From a virus: a DNA stretch of 24,435 nt. The translations under genes and the position numbers were made by a program. The stretch's first letter is position 1; every line of letters starts with the position of its first letter. The stretch spans positions 1 to 24,435 of IMG/VR virus record IMGVR_UViG_3300025128_000320; one strand, given 5' to 3'. Shown here piece after piece: positions 1-7,322 of the stretch. The notes under the pieces were generated by a model. It made no database searches, had not been told where the DNA came from, and saw only the letters and a program-made list of their open reading frames with translations.

Positions 1-638
1 ACGCTGAGTGGGCTGATCGTCTTGGCATACCACAGTCGGCAGCTATTACTTGTGTCAAACCATCAGGAACAGTCTCACAGTTGGTTGACTCTGCCTCTGG
101 AATCCATGCACGTCATTCACCTTATTACGTTAGAACCGTTAGAGGAGATAACAAAGATCCCCTTACCACCTTCATGAAGGATCAGGGTATCCCTAGTGAG
201 CCTGACGTGTTTAAACCAGATCAAACAACAGTGTTTTCTTTTCCTATAAAAGCTCCTAACAAGGCTGTGGTTACATCTGACTTGTCTGCTGTTGATCAAC
301 TTAACATGTGGTTGATGTATCAGAGAAACTGGTGTGAGCACAAACCATCTGTAACTATCAACGTTAAGAAGGATGAGTGGTTCGAGGTTGGAACGTTTGT
401 GTATGAACACTTCGATGAAATGTCTGGTGTATCTTTCCTACCCTACAATGAACACACCTATCAACAGGCTCCGTATCAGGAAATAGATAAAGAAGAATAC
501 AAGAACATTCTATCCACTATGCCAAAAAGTATTGACTGGTCTAGACTCAGCGAGTATGAAAAAGAAGACACTACTACGTCAAGTCAAACAATGGCTTGTA
601 CTGGTGATGTCTGCGAGGTGGTAGATATAGGGGCATAG
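1..638 (+). CDS. nrdJ: Class II (adenosylcobalamin-dependent) ribonucleotide reductase, C-terminal part
   Basis: The reading frame is open from the left edge of the window (first full codon at 3), so only about 211 C-terminal residues are present and the start is outside. The enzyme reduces ribonucleotides to deoxyribonucleotides using vitamin B12 to make its radical, supplying the phage with DNA precursors. The visible segment has the family signature TCVKPSGTVSQLVDSASG followed by IHARHSPYYVR, and it ends with a cysteine pair, CTGDVC (CX4C), close to the C-terminus. That pair matches the re-reducing tail of monomeric class II enzymes such as the Lactobacillus RTPR. It is followed after 3 bases by the nuclease-like gene and heads the visible plus-strand cluster. 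Many marine phages carry this gene. Assignment to class II is firm; assignment to the monomeric triphosphate form is an inference from the tail motif. Confidence 0.93.
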   Translation, partial: AEWADRLGIPQSAAITCVKPSGTVSQLVDSASGIHARHSPYYVRTVRGDNKDPLTTFMKDQGIPSEPDVFKPDQTTVFSFPIKAPNKAVVTSDLSAVDQLNMWLMYQRNWCEHKPSVTINVKKDEWFEVGTFVYEHFDEMSGVSFLPYNEHTYQQAPYQEIDKEEYKNILSTMPKSIDWSRLSEYEKEDTTTSSQTMACTGDVCEVVDIGA

Positions 639-641
639 CCA

Positions 642-1127
642 ATGGGAAAAAGAAATGCTTCCTCTATTAGAGAGGGAACAGCAGCAGAGAAAGAGTTTAT
701 AAAGTTACGTGGAAATAACTTTGTTAGATCTGCTACAAGGGATGAAGACATCTTTGAACACTGGGATGTTTTAGACAAAGAGTTTGGTAAGGTTGACGTT
801 AAAGCAGCTAAACGATTTGAAAGAAGAGGACCAGTGGACTACACAATCTGGTGGGAACTACGCACAGTCAAGCGTCCTCCTGATTGGAAACCGACTAAGG
901 GGTGGGGAGTTCCTAACGGTATAGATAGGTTTGTTGCAGTAAGAGCGAAAGACTTTTTCTATCTGTTAGACCCATCCAACATTATACACGATCTTAGAAA
1001 AAGATGTACTGAATATTTTAAGGGTGAGTTTGGACTATTAACCAGACCAGGTAGAGGTGATTTAATTACTATACTTCCTTTAGACTACGTGGTAGAACAC
1101 AGTACACACTCTGTTGCTATAGGCTAG
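642..1127 (+). CDS. Putative PD-(D/E)XK nuclease-like protein
   Basis: This 161-residue protein lies 3 bases after the reductase stop; a GGGG purine run 8 bases upstream could serve as ribosome binding site. No family is recognised with certainty. It does show the layout of a PD-(D/E)XK nuclease core: an acidic residue in EHWDVL (D42), then a strand ending in VDVKAAK (D52 and K54), then a hydrophobic strand IWWELRTV with E72. The N-terminal region is basic and helical, with a run AAEKEFIKLRG. Small phage proteins with an HWD...VDVK pattern are often structure-specific or restriction-type endonucleases or resolvase-like enzymes acting on phage DNA. Position among DNA-metabolism genes agrees. 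The nuclease call is inferred from motifs only, and activity could have been lost. Confidence 0.5.
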   Translation: MGKRNASSIREGTAAEKEFIKLRGNNFVRSATRDEDIFEHWDVLDKEFGKVDVKAAKRFERRGPVDYTIWWELRTVKRPPDWKPTKGWGVPNGIDRFVAVRAKDFFYLLDPSNIIHDLRKRCTEYFKGEFGLLTRPGRGDLITILPLDYVVEHSTHSVAIG

Positions 1128-1135
1128 GATAGAAT

Positions 1136-1483
1136 ATGAAATGCAAAGACTGCGGTTTTCTTCTTGATGATGATGGTCACTGTGGAGAGTGTAACAGATA
1201 TAGTATTTCAGATATAATAGACTTAGCAGGAAGGAAAGAGATGAGTTCTAAATTTAACCCAGTTGATAGACCCTTTCACTACAACCATGCAGACGATGGC
1301 ATAGAGTGTATCGACTACATAAAACAAGTGTTGGGTCTAGATGGGTTTATACATTACTGTCATGGTAACGTAATCAAGTATCAGCATCGTTACAGATATA
1401 AAACTAATCCTGTAGAAGATATGGAGAAAGCACAGTGGTATCTCGCCAGGATGTTAGAGTCGTTAAAAGAAAAACATAAATGA
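1136..1483 (+). CDS. DUF3310 protein (T7 gp1.7-like putative nucleotide kinase) with N-terminal zinc ribbon
   Basis: This 115-residue protein has two parts. Residues 1-20 form a small zinc ribbon with CxxC at C3/C6 and CxxC at C16/C19. From about residue 40 to 110 it matches DUF3310: PVDRPFHYN, GIECIDYIKQVLG, then YCHGNVIKYQHRYRYKTN and EDMEKAQWYLARM. DUF3310 proteins are commonly annotated as nucleotide kinases by relation to T7 gp1.7, which phosphorylates dGMP and dTMP; that would suit its place two genes after the ribonucleotide reductase. The upstream ATG at 1136 has AGGAT as binding site. A second in-frame ATG at 1241 (M36) has a better one, AAGGA at 1231-1235, and would give a short form without the zinc ribbon. 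The stop overlaps the next start (ATGA). Confidence 0.8.
   Translation: MKCKDCGFLLDDDGHCGECNRYSISDIIDLAGRKEMSSKFNPVDRPFHYNHADDGIECIDYIKQVLGLDGFIHYCHGNVIKYQHRYRYKTNPVEDMEKAQWYLARMLESLKEKHK
1228..1243 (+). promoter_or_regulatory. Internal ribosome binding site and alternative ATG in the DUF3310 gene
   Basis: Two purine-rich Shine-Dalgarno-like blocks (AGGAAGGAAAGAG, 1228-1240) lie directly before an in-frame ATG at 1241. Initiation here would yield an 80-residue protein made of the DUF3310 domain alone. Whether it is used cannot be told from sequence. Confidence 0.45.
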
Positions 1484-1704
1484 CTAGCAAAGATAATAAA
1501 AAAACCCTTGAGCAGGAAGCCCAAGAGTTTGTGTCAAAGAAAGACACTACTCAGATAAAGGTGGAGACTGACGATTTTTTTGCAGGTCATGCCTTGTCAG
1601 GACTCCTTGCCTCTGGTAAGTATGTCAGGTCTGAGGAGATAATAGAAGAAGCGTTCTCGTACTCAGACAAAATGATAAACTACAAGAACACTAAAAAGAA
1701 ATAA
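1480..1704 (+). CDS. Small hypothetical protein, last gene of plus-strand cluster
   Basis: This 74-residue protein is not recognised. It is highly charged and lysine-rich, with no membrane segment or cysteine. The N-terminal third (EQEAQEFVSKK) looks helical. The middle has a short hydrophobic stretch, FFAGHALSGLLASG, and the C-terminus is basic (KNTKKK). Its ATG overlaps the stop of the DUF3310 gene (ATGA), which implies translational coupling and favours a real gene. The stop lies 10 bases before the terminator hairpin. A small regulatory or accessory protein for nucleotide metabolism is possible, but nothing in the sequence shows a function. Confidence 0.65.
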   Translation: MTSKDNKKTLEQEAQEFVSKKDTTQIKVETDDFFAGHALSGLLASGKYVRSEEIIEEAFSYSDKMINYKNTKKK

Positions 1705-1714
1705 CAAACTATAT

Positions 1715-1744
1715 AACCCCCAGTTAATTTCTGGGGGTTTCTTT
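1715..1744 (+). terminator. Rho-independent terminator at the convergent gene junction
   Basis: A perfect 9-bp stem, AACCCCCAG (1715-1723) and CTGGGGGTT (1731-1739), closes a 7-base AT-rich loop and is followed on the plus strand by TTTCTTTTT. It lies between the stop of the last plus-strand gene (1704) and the stop of the 1114-residue minus-strand gene (1745). The uridine tract is good only in the plus direction. Read from the minus strand the stem is followed by ATATAG, so it would be a weaker stop for the long structural transcript. Confidence 0.88.
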
Positions 1745-4700
1745 TTACTCATAAGGTTCGTTCTCTCGTATGTTTGGAACTATGGCTAAAAGCTTCATTC
1801 TTCTTGTTAATTCATCTGGTATAGTCTCAGACTCAGATAGGTACTCATCTGCTGTATTGAACCCAAGGGTTTGTGCAGCAGTGTCTAGATTTTGTTTTCC
1901 CTCTTTACCCTTAGAGTAAATTATGTAGTTATTTCTGATGTAGCCTCTAGCTTTTATTGGACTCTCTGCTACAAAAGAATCAAGAAGTTCCTCTACATCT
2001 TCTTTTTCTTTTAATATCTTCTTTCTAATCCAACCCTCAAGAAGATTGGCTTTGTCTAGGTTTGATATACTATCACTAGCTACAATCTCATCGTAAGTCA
2101 TCTCTCCATACTTCTTTGAAGCAGGTGCTGTAGATTTCCATTTTTCAAAGTCTTTGTACATTGACTTAGCTAGTCTGTCTCTCAACACGAGATCAATGTT
2201 AGCACTCTTTGTTGCAGTGCTTCCGTATATCTGCCAGTTCTTTAGGTTGTACCTAGACATTTCTTTTTGTAGTGATGTCAACGGTGGCTCTGCTGTCCTA
2301 CCAGTAATCTGTTTTAGGGCAGGATTTACTTTACCTCTAGCTACAGGATTGTCAAAGTCATAGTAAGCAATGTCTGTTTCATCATTGAAAGACTGTAGGT
2401 ACTGCACTGATCTTACATCAGGTAACATCCTCAGTGCTCTGTTAGTCATCTCAGCGCCACTGTAGTCTAGTTTAACATCATCTGTAATTGCTAGTTCTCT
2501 GGTGTAAGGATTACCTGCTTGATCGTAGTCTGCTTGTCCTATCAAGTCTCTAGCTATCGCACCTGGCATGGTAAATGTAGCTAAGAAATCTCCAAACTTT
2601 TTTTCTAAATCTGGTGTTATTTTTTGTTTTGCTGCAGCATCTAAGATTGCAACAGGAATACCAAGATCAAAAGAAAATTCTGGTATGCCACCAAGAACGT
2701 CTTGCAAGTCTCTTTTTAACTGATCTGTGTTTTCAAAAGAAGTAGGAAGACCATTCTCATATCTCCAGGCTTGATCACCTAGATACATATGAAACATAGC
2801 AGCACCTAGTAAAGGTTTGAGATCCTCTTGTGCTCCTAGCTCATTCTTTATTGATCCGTAGTCAACTTCACCATCTCTATCTTTAGCTATCTGATACCCT
2901 GCAAACAACATCATAGCTCCAGTGGCTTGACGTGCATACCTAGTGGCATCATCTTTAGCACCCTCAGTTAGACCTGATCTGTGCAACATCTCCCCAAGGA
3001 TAGGAGCGTAGTCAGATACCATCTGTAAATGATTACCTAAATATCTTGGGAAGGGAACACCTGCTGCTGCTGAAACAAGAAATGGTACTTTTCTATTTAA
3101 GTTTACCAACCCTCTTGTTGTGCTTGCTAGTACAGAGTCAGCACCTCTAAAGTCTCTCTGCATGGTGAGTCTGTTTGCGTCATCGACAGCAAGGTTTAAA
3201 TCTATACCCTCTGGTAGGTCTTCTAACTTTGTGTTGGTCCTTAACCAGTCAGACATCGACATACCCTTGTCTCTGAACTGTCTCTCTAGATTTCCGTAGA
3301 AGATACCTTCTTTAAAAACAGAGTCAGAAAGGGTGTTAGCCATGTTCACAAATCTACCTACCTTGGCTAAAACTCCACTGCTTTCCATACCAACTTCGAG
3401 TCTCATGGCTTGGTTGTACAAGCGCATGGATTGCTCTGGCATTTCCTCTAACATAATTTGACGTAGCAGTTTAGCTTCTGTGTTGTTAAAAGAAAGACCT
3501 CTGACAACTGATGTCATGTTAGGTATAAAAGTTTTTATTTGAGATGCGTCACCAGTAATACCTTTGTAGATAGCCTTGTTAACTTGGTCTACCATATCTG
3601 TTCCAACGAGGATACCTACGTTGGTTAAGTTACGCATTGTAGTAGCAGGTTGAGAAGTCATAAAAGATATTCTCATAGTGTCTAAGTCTTGTAAGAACTT
3701 GTAACCAGTTCCTTTAGAGTTTCTGACTGCTGCTGCAGATATTTCCTGTGCGTCTTGACTACTGATAGATGAAGCACCCTTAGAAAACAGAACATCTATA
3801 TCAGATGCTTTATCCATATCTATCTTAGCACCACGTTTTATGGCACTCTGAAATCCTAGAGTTTGACCTGCTCTTGATACCTCAGATAGGTAGATCATAG
3901 AAAACTCATCTTTGGAAAGACCATACTTATCTTTTACATTCTTGAGTATCGTAAATACTTCCTGGGCTTCTCCATCTCTCAGCTTGTTTGCTATAGCCTC
4001 AGTAATCCTGATGTCACCACCCTTTGTATCTAGCTTCAACTCTCTCATGAGGTCTACACTAGCAGCAGCAATACCTCTCATTGTTTGCACTGAAAGACCA
4101 GAACTAAACTCTGGGTTTGCTTTTGGATCTGACATTGCGTTGAGGATAGCTCTACCCTTGGCTACACGTTCAGGATCTAACCTACCTTTTATCTTAGCGC
4201 CTTTTACTCCTGCACGAGCAGACAGTATATCCTCTACATCAGCTACAATATTCATAGCTTGTTTTTTCTCAGCGTCTGAAGCAGCTTTTATAGTTCCAAG
4301 AGATTTTTTAGCGGCCTCTTCTGCTTGCTTTTTAAATGTAGTGTTTCTTTGTAACATTACATCTTCTACTTTTTTGGCTCTACCTCTACCTACAATACCA
4401 GAGATGTAACCTGTGGTTGCACCAAAAGCTCCTTCAGTCACAGCACCTACAGTAGAATCAAAGATTAAATCTTTTGTTGTGTACTCTGGGCCTACTCCAA
4501 GCTCTTCTCTAGTTTCACCCTGCTGTTTACCCTGAAACCCAGAGACAGCAGCACCAGTGCCTGTGCCTATAGCCCCTTCTTTTAAAGACTGTCTCGCTAT
4601 AGAAGACTTAACTACATTCTTCTTTAGAGTCTCTTTTAGTTTAGCTCTAACTGCTAACTGAACACCTTTAGATGCTACTTTAGCTCCTACTTTTCCAAGA

Positions 4701-5089
4701 CCAAAACTAGCAAACCCCAGATAAGTGGATGGTGCAGTAATAGCACCCTCTGCAAAGTCTCCAAGACCATCAAAGAAACCTGTACCTGCTTCTTTAGAAC
4801 TATCCCACGCCTGAGTCAGCCTACCAAAAGCTTGTTTACCTTTGTAGCTGAAGTCTTTGTTGCGAACATAGTTTAAATCTTTTGTGGCGGTAACTTCGTT
4901 GACTGATTGTGCTCTCATGTGCTCTATAAAATCTTTAGTTAGATTTTCAAAACCCATCTCTTTTATTTCGTCTTTAGTATATTTATATCTACCACCACTA
5001 AAAAATCTAACTAAGTCTCTTTTGAAATCGTCATCCTCAACGAGATCAATAAAACTAGAGTCAGGTGCTTTTTGTACGTAAGTGCTCAT
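1745..5089 (-). CDS. Large internal virion (ejection) protein, T7 gp16-like by size and position
   Basis: This 1114-residue protein is the last gene of the structural cluster. It starts directly after the stop of the 312-residue gene (TAAATG) with only a weak purine stretch as ribosome binding site. The N-terminus (1-105) is charged. Residues about 110-235 hold three glycine/alanine-rich stretches (AITAPSTYLGFASFGLGKVG, GAIGTGTGAAVSGFQG, GAVTEGAFGATTGYISGIVG) that could insert into or cross a membrane. The rest is mostly helical, including the segment MTSQPATTMRNLTNVGILVG and a hydrophobic AAAGVPFPRYLGNHLQM region. Very large proteins with this layout at the end of podovirus structural clusters form part of the internal core and enter the cell with the DNA, making a channel through the envelope. 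No enzymatic motif is recognised. The role is inferred from size, position and composition. Confidence 0.68.
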   Translation of the reverse strand: MSTYVQKAPDSSFIDLVEDDDFKRDLVRFFSGGRYKYTKDEIKEMGFENLTKDFIEHMRAQSVNEVTATKDLNYVRNKDFSYKGKQAFGRLTQAWDSSKEAGTGFFDGLGDFAEGAITAPSTYLGFASFGLGKVGAKVASKGVQLAVRAKLKETLKKNVVKSSIARQSLKEGAIGTGTGAAVSGFQGKQQGETREELGVGPEYTTKDLIFDSTVGAVTEGAFGATTGYISGIVGRGRAKKVEDVMLQRNTTFKKQAEEAAKKSLGTIKAASDAEKKQAMNIVADVEDILSARAGVKGAKIKGRLDPERVAKGRAILNAMSDPKANPEFSSGLSVQTMRGIAAASVDLMRELKLDTKGGDIRITEAIANKLRDGEAQEVFTILKNVKDKYGLSKDEFSMIYLSEVSRAGQTLGFQSAIKRGAKIDMDKASDIDVLFSKGASSISSQDAQEISAAAVRNSKGTGYKFLQDLDTMRISFMTSQPATTMRNLTNVGILVGTDMVDQVNKAIYKGITGDASQIKTFIPNMTSVVRGLSFNNTEAKLLRQIMLEEMPEQSMRLYNQAMRLEVGMESSGVLAKVGRFVNMANTLSDSVFKEGIFYGNLERQFRDKGMSMSDWLRTNTKLEDLPEGIDLNLAVDDANRLTMQRDFRGADSVLASTTRGLVNLNRKVPFLVSAAAGVPFPRYLGNHLQMVSDYAPILGEMLHRSGLTEGAKDDATRYARQATGAMMLFAGYQIAKDRDGEVDYGSIKNELGAQEDLKPLLGAAMFHMYLGDQAWRYENGLPTSFENTDQLKRDLQDVLGGIPEFSFDLGIPVAILDAAAKQKITPDLEKKFGDFLATFTMPGAIARDLIGQADYDQAGNPYTRELAITDDVKLDYSGAEMTNRALRMLPDVRSVQYLQSFNDETDIAYYDFDNPVARGKVNPALKQITGRTAEPPLTSLQKEMSRYNLKNWQIYGSTATKSANIDLVLRDRLAKSMYKDFEKWKSTAPASKKYGEMTYDEIVASDSISNLDKANLLEGWIRKKILKEKEDVEELLDSFVAESPIKARGYIRNNYIIYSKGKEGKQNLDTAAQTLGFNTADEYLSESETIPDELTRRMKLLAIVPNIRENEPYE

Positions 5090-6028
5090 TTAATCTTCTG
5101 TCTCTTGGTTAATAATCGTCTCTTCAGAAGAGCTAGGAATTGTGTTCTCTGGGTTCGTTACTATTGGTGTTGGCATAGTGCTAAAAAAGTCTACGGCTGC
5201 TATATCGTTTAATTGCAAACCCTCAGTGTCGACAAGAGATACTACTTTATTAACTATTTCATCTATAACAACATTAGGACTTCTTGATGTTATTGGATCA
5301 GTAACCTGTTTTATGTATTCACTTTCAGCCCTATCTATAATTCTATCTGCTGCTTGTGGATTTGCAAATGTAACTTTATCTTCTCTAGCATTATATTGAC
5401 CTCCTAGTTGAGCAGCAAGTTGTCTTTCCATGTTCTTTCTAGCTGAACCTATGTCTGTTAAATCTAAATCAACCAAAGCTCTTTTGTTAATATCAAAAAT
5501 ATCTATGTTTGGAGCAACACGAGTAGTTGGTGACGTGTTCATAAATTCAGAGATAGCCTCGTCATACTCATCCAGTGATGTAGCATGTATGGCTTCCACT
5601 AGTTTATCAGAGCTTGGATCTTCTGCAGCCCCTAAATCAAAAGCGTACTTCATAGCTGCACCCACTTTTTCTTCAGGCACACTTGCAACAATAGCCTCAC
5701 TAAATCTTTTTAACCCTGCTTTGTTTATCTTCTTATCAGGATCTTCAGACTGCTCTATCTTGTTTAAATAACCTACGGTGCTAGACAGTTGACCAGTAGA
5801 GTACAAAACTGCAGCAGCCTCTTCATCAATACCAAGTTTATCTGCTTCAGCTAAAAGCTTTGCTCTCTCTGCCCTAGCTTTCTTTAAGTTAGCCCTCTCT
5901 TCAAAGCCTGATTTTAACATATATTCTTGAAGCATACTCTGCTTTGCTTTCAGGTACTCTCTGTTTTCTTTCATGGTATCTGCTAGATTACCAAAGAAAG
6001 CACCTGCCATTACTGTTCCTGTTACCAT
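5090..6028 (-). CDS. Putative internal virion protein, helical
   Basis: This 312-residue protein is not assigned to a named family. Residues 1-20 (MVTGTVMAGAFFGNLADTMK) are mildly hydrophobic; residues 20-75 are strongly helical and charged, probably a coiled coil (EERANLKKARAERAKLLAEA). The middle is acidic and helical, and the last 30 residues are Ser/Thr/Glu-rich and likely disordered. Start is supported by GAGG 8 bases before the ATG, and it lies 5 bases after the upstream gene. Its place between a 171-residue protein and the giant protein corresponds to where T7 puts its smaller core proteins gp14 and gp15. A structural partner of the large ejection protein is the best guess, without direct sequence proof. 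Confidence 0.6.
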   Translation of the reverse strand: MVTGTVMAGAFFGNLADTMKENREYLKAKQSMLQEYMLKSGFEERANLKKARAERAKLLAEADKLGIDEEAAAVLYSTGQLSSTVGYLNKIEQSEDPDKKINKAGLKRFSEAIVASVPEEKVGAAMKYAFDLGAAEDPSSDKLVEAIHATSLDEYDEAISEFMNTSPTTRVAPNIDIFDINKRALVDLDLTDIGSARKNMERQLAAQLGGQYNAREDKVTFANPQAADRIIDRAESEYIKQVTDPITSRSPNVVIDEIVNKVVSLVDTEGLQLNDIAAVDFFSTMPTPIVTNPENTIPSSSEETIINQETED

Positions 6029-6033
6029 CTATA

Positions 6034-6549
6034 CTACCTCGCCATTAAACCTTTAGGTTGTTCTTCTTTTGTTTCTTCTTCAACTGGTTCTTCTTTCATA
6101 GACTCAGCAGCTTCTTTAACAAGCTCAAACCCTTTATCTCTTTCACCTTCTGGTGTTGATTCAACAGCATCATCAAATAAAGAAGCACGTTCAGCCATAG
6201 TTATTTCATCAGGTTTAAATGTTTCTTTATATTCTATTCCTGCCATATCAGCAGCTTTCATTATAAAATCTCTAACGATGGGTTCAACAATAAGACTTAC
6301 ATCTATGCTGTGAATACCTGAAGCAACTGCTCCAGACATCATGGCTTCAGATAATATTTTTGCAGGTACTCCAAACTCAAGAACATCTAATACGTTGTCT
6401 ATTATGCTTTCATCTGATATTCTATCAATGTGATACTTAACAGCATCATTAGGATCTACTATCTCAGGTGGTCTTTCCCAGGGATAATTTTTAGGATAGT
6501 CCGTAAGGGATTGTCCTGGCACTGCTGCCATAAGTGCTTCTTCTGTCAT
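6034..6549 (-). CDS. Hypothetical virion-associated protein with YPWERPPE N-terminal motif
   Basis: This 171-residue acidic protein starts right after the lysozyme stop (TAGATG), with GAGGG upstream. The N-terminus carries a proline and aromatic segment, SLTDYPKNYPWERPPEIVDP (residues 14-33), of a kind I recognise from uncharacterised marine phage structural-cluster proteins. Residues 35-110 are predicted helical with hydrophobic positions (VLDVLEFGVPAKILSEAMM). The last 40 residues are Glu/Lys-rich and low-complexity, ending in GLMAR. There are no cysteines and no clear membrane helix. It may be a small ejection protein or an assembly factor for its two downstream neighbours. Function is unknown. 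Confidence 0.6.
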   Translation of the reverse strand: MTEEALMAAVPGQSLTDYPKNYPWERPPEIVDPNDAVKYHIDRISDESIIDNVLDVLEFGVPAKILSEAMMSGAVASGIHSIDVSLIVEPIVRDFIMKAADMAGIEYKETFKPDEITMAERASLFDDAVESTPEGERDKGFELVKEAAESMKEEPVEEETKEEQPKGLMAR

Positions 6550-7308
6550 CTAGTAACCCTCGTTAAATAATTTAAGTTCTGCTTCTCTTCTTTTTATAAG
6601 ACCATCATTAATTTTACCACCTGCATATTTGTATTCTGGCAACATATCAGCAATCTCTTCGTCACCTCTTGTACCATTTTCTGTTAACTTTCTCAAATTA
6701 CCTGCCCCTAAATTATAAGTAAAACTTGTAAGAGCATCTACTTGATTTTCATTCCAGTCATAACCTGCTGTTTCTTTTAGTTTTAAAACAGTTTTACGTG
6801 CAGCATCTAAATCTTTTTCCATAAGTTTTCTAGCTTCTGGCTCAGTTATTGTTTGATCTTTACTGGTAGCTTTTGTTCCGTAGCCTATAGATGTTTGTTT
6901 AAAATCATCGTAAGCAGTTGGACTAAAATCTTCAAGCTCTATTATAAACTCAACTAAGTTAGAAGGTGTTTTAGAAACCTCCTTTTGTGTAGGTTTTACA
7001 CCTATCTCTTCTTTCTTTTTTGATAACTCTGGAGACTCATTCTCACTTGCAAATACTTCATTTATCACTTCCCCCCAACCACCTGCAAAAGCAAGCATGT
7101 CGCCAGACTCAATTTTAGAGTTTTCTTTAGAAACATTTTGTATCCTCCTAACACCTTCCATAGTTTGTTCTGCGTCAGGAACTGAAATCTTTTGAGCACC
7201 AAGACCTGACTTTGATATACGTTTTGTGCCAGGTTCACCCACATTTAATTCAGGGTTAGCCTGTTGAAGTAATTTTTTTCTTCTTTTATCTTGTTGAAAA
7301 CTTAACAT
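6550..7308 (-). CDS. GH24 phage-type lysozyme with long N-terminal extension
   Basis: This 252-residue protein has two parts. Residues 1-113 are basic then acidic, low-complexity and probably disordered. Residues 116-252 are a glycoside hydrolase family 24 (muramidase) domain: ELEDFSPTAYDD supplies the catalytic Glu (E126) and Asp (D135) nine residues apart as in T4 lysozyme, followed by TSIGYGTKA and the typical NQVDALTSFTYNLGAG. The usual TIG triad is SIG here (S140), with a Thr just before. There is no signal peptide. It lies among likely ejection proteins, not next to a recognised holin, so it may be a virion component that cuts peptidoglycan during DNA entry, like the T7 gp16 transglycosylase; a lysis role is also possible. 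AAGGA sits 7 bases before the ATG. Confidence 0.87.
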   Translation of the reverse strand: MLSFQQDKRRKKLLQQANPELNVGEPGTKRISKSGLGAQKISVPDAEQTMEGVRRIQNVSKENSKIESGDMLAFAGGWGEVINEVFASENESPELSKKKEEIGVKPTQKEVSKTPSNLVEFIIELEDFSPTAYDDFKQTSIGYGTKATSKDQTITEPEARKLMEKDLDAARKTVLKLKETAGYDWNENQVDALTSFTYNLGAGNLRKLTENGTRGDEEIADMLPEYKYAGGKINDGLIKRREAELKLFNEGY

Positions 7309-7322
7309 ATTTTATCCTTAAT

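Noticed and set aside
3912-4409. A 165-residue plus-strand open frame inside the large ejection-protein gene
   Set aside because: It lies fully antisense to a well-supported gene, has no ribosome binding site of note and shows no recognisable domain.
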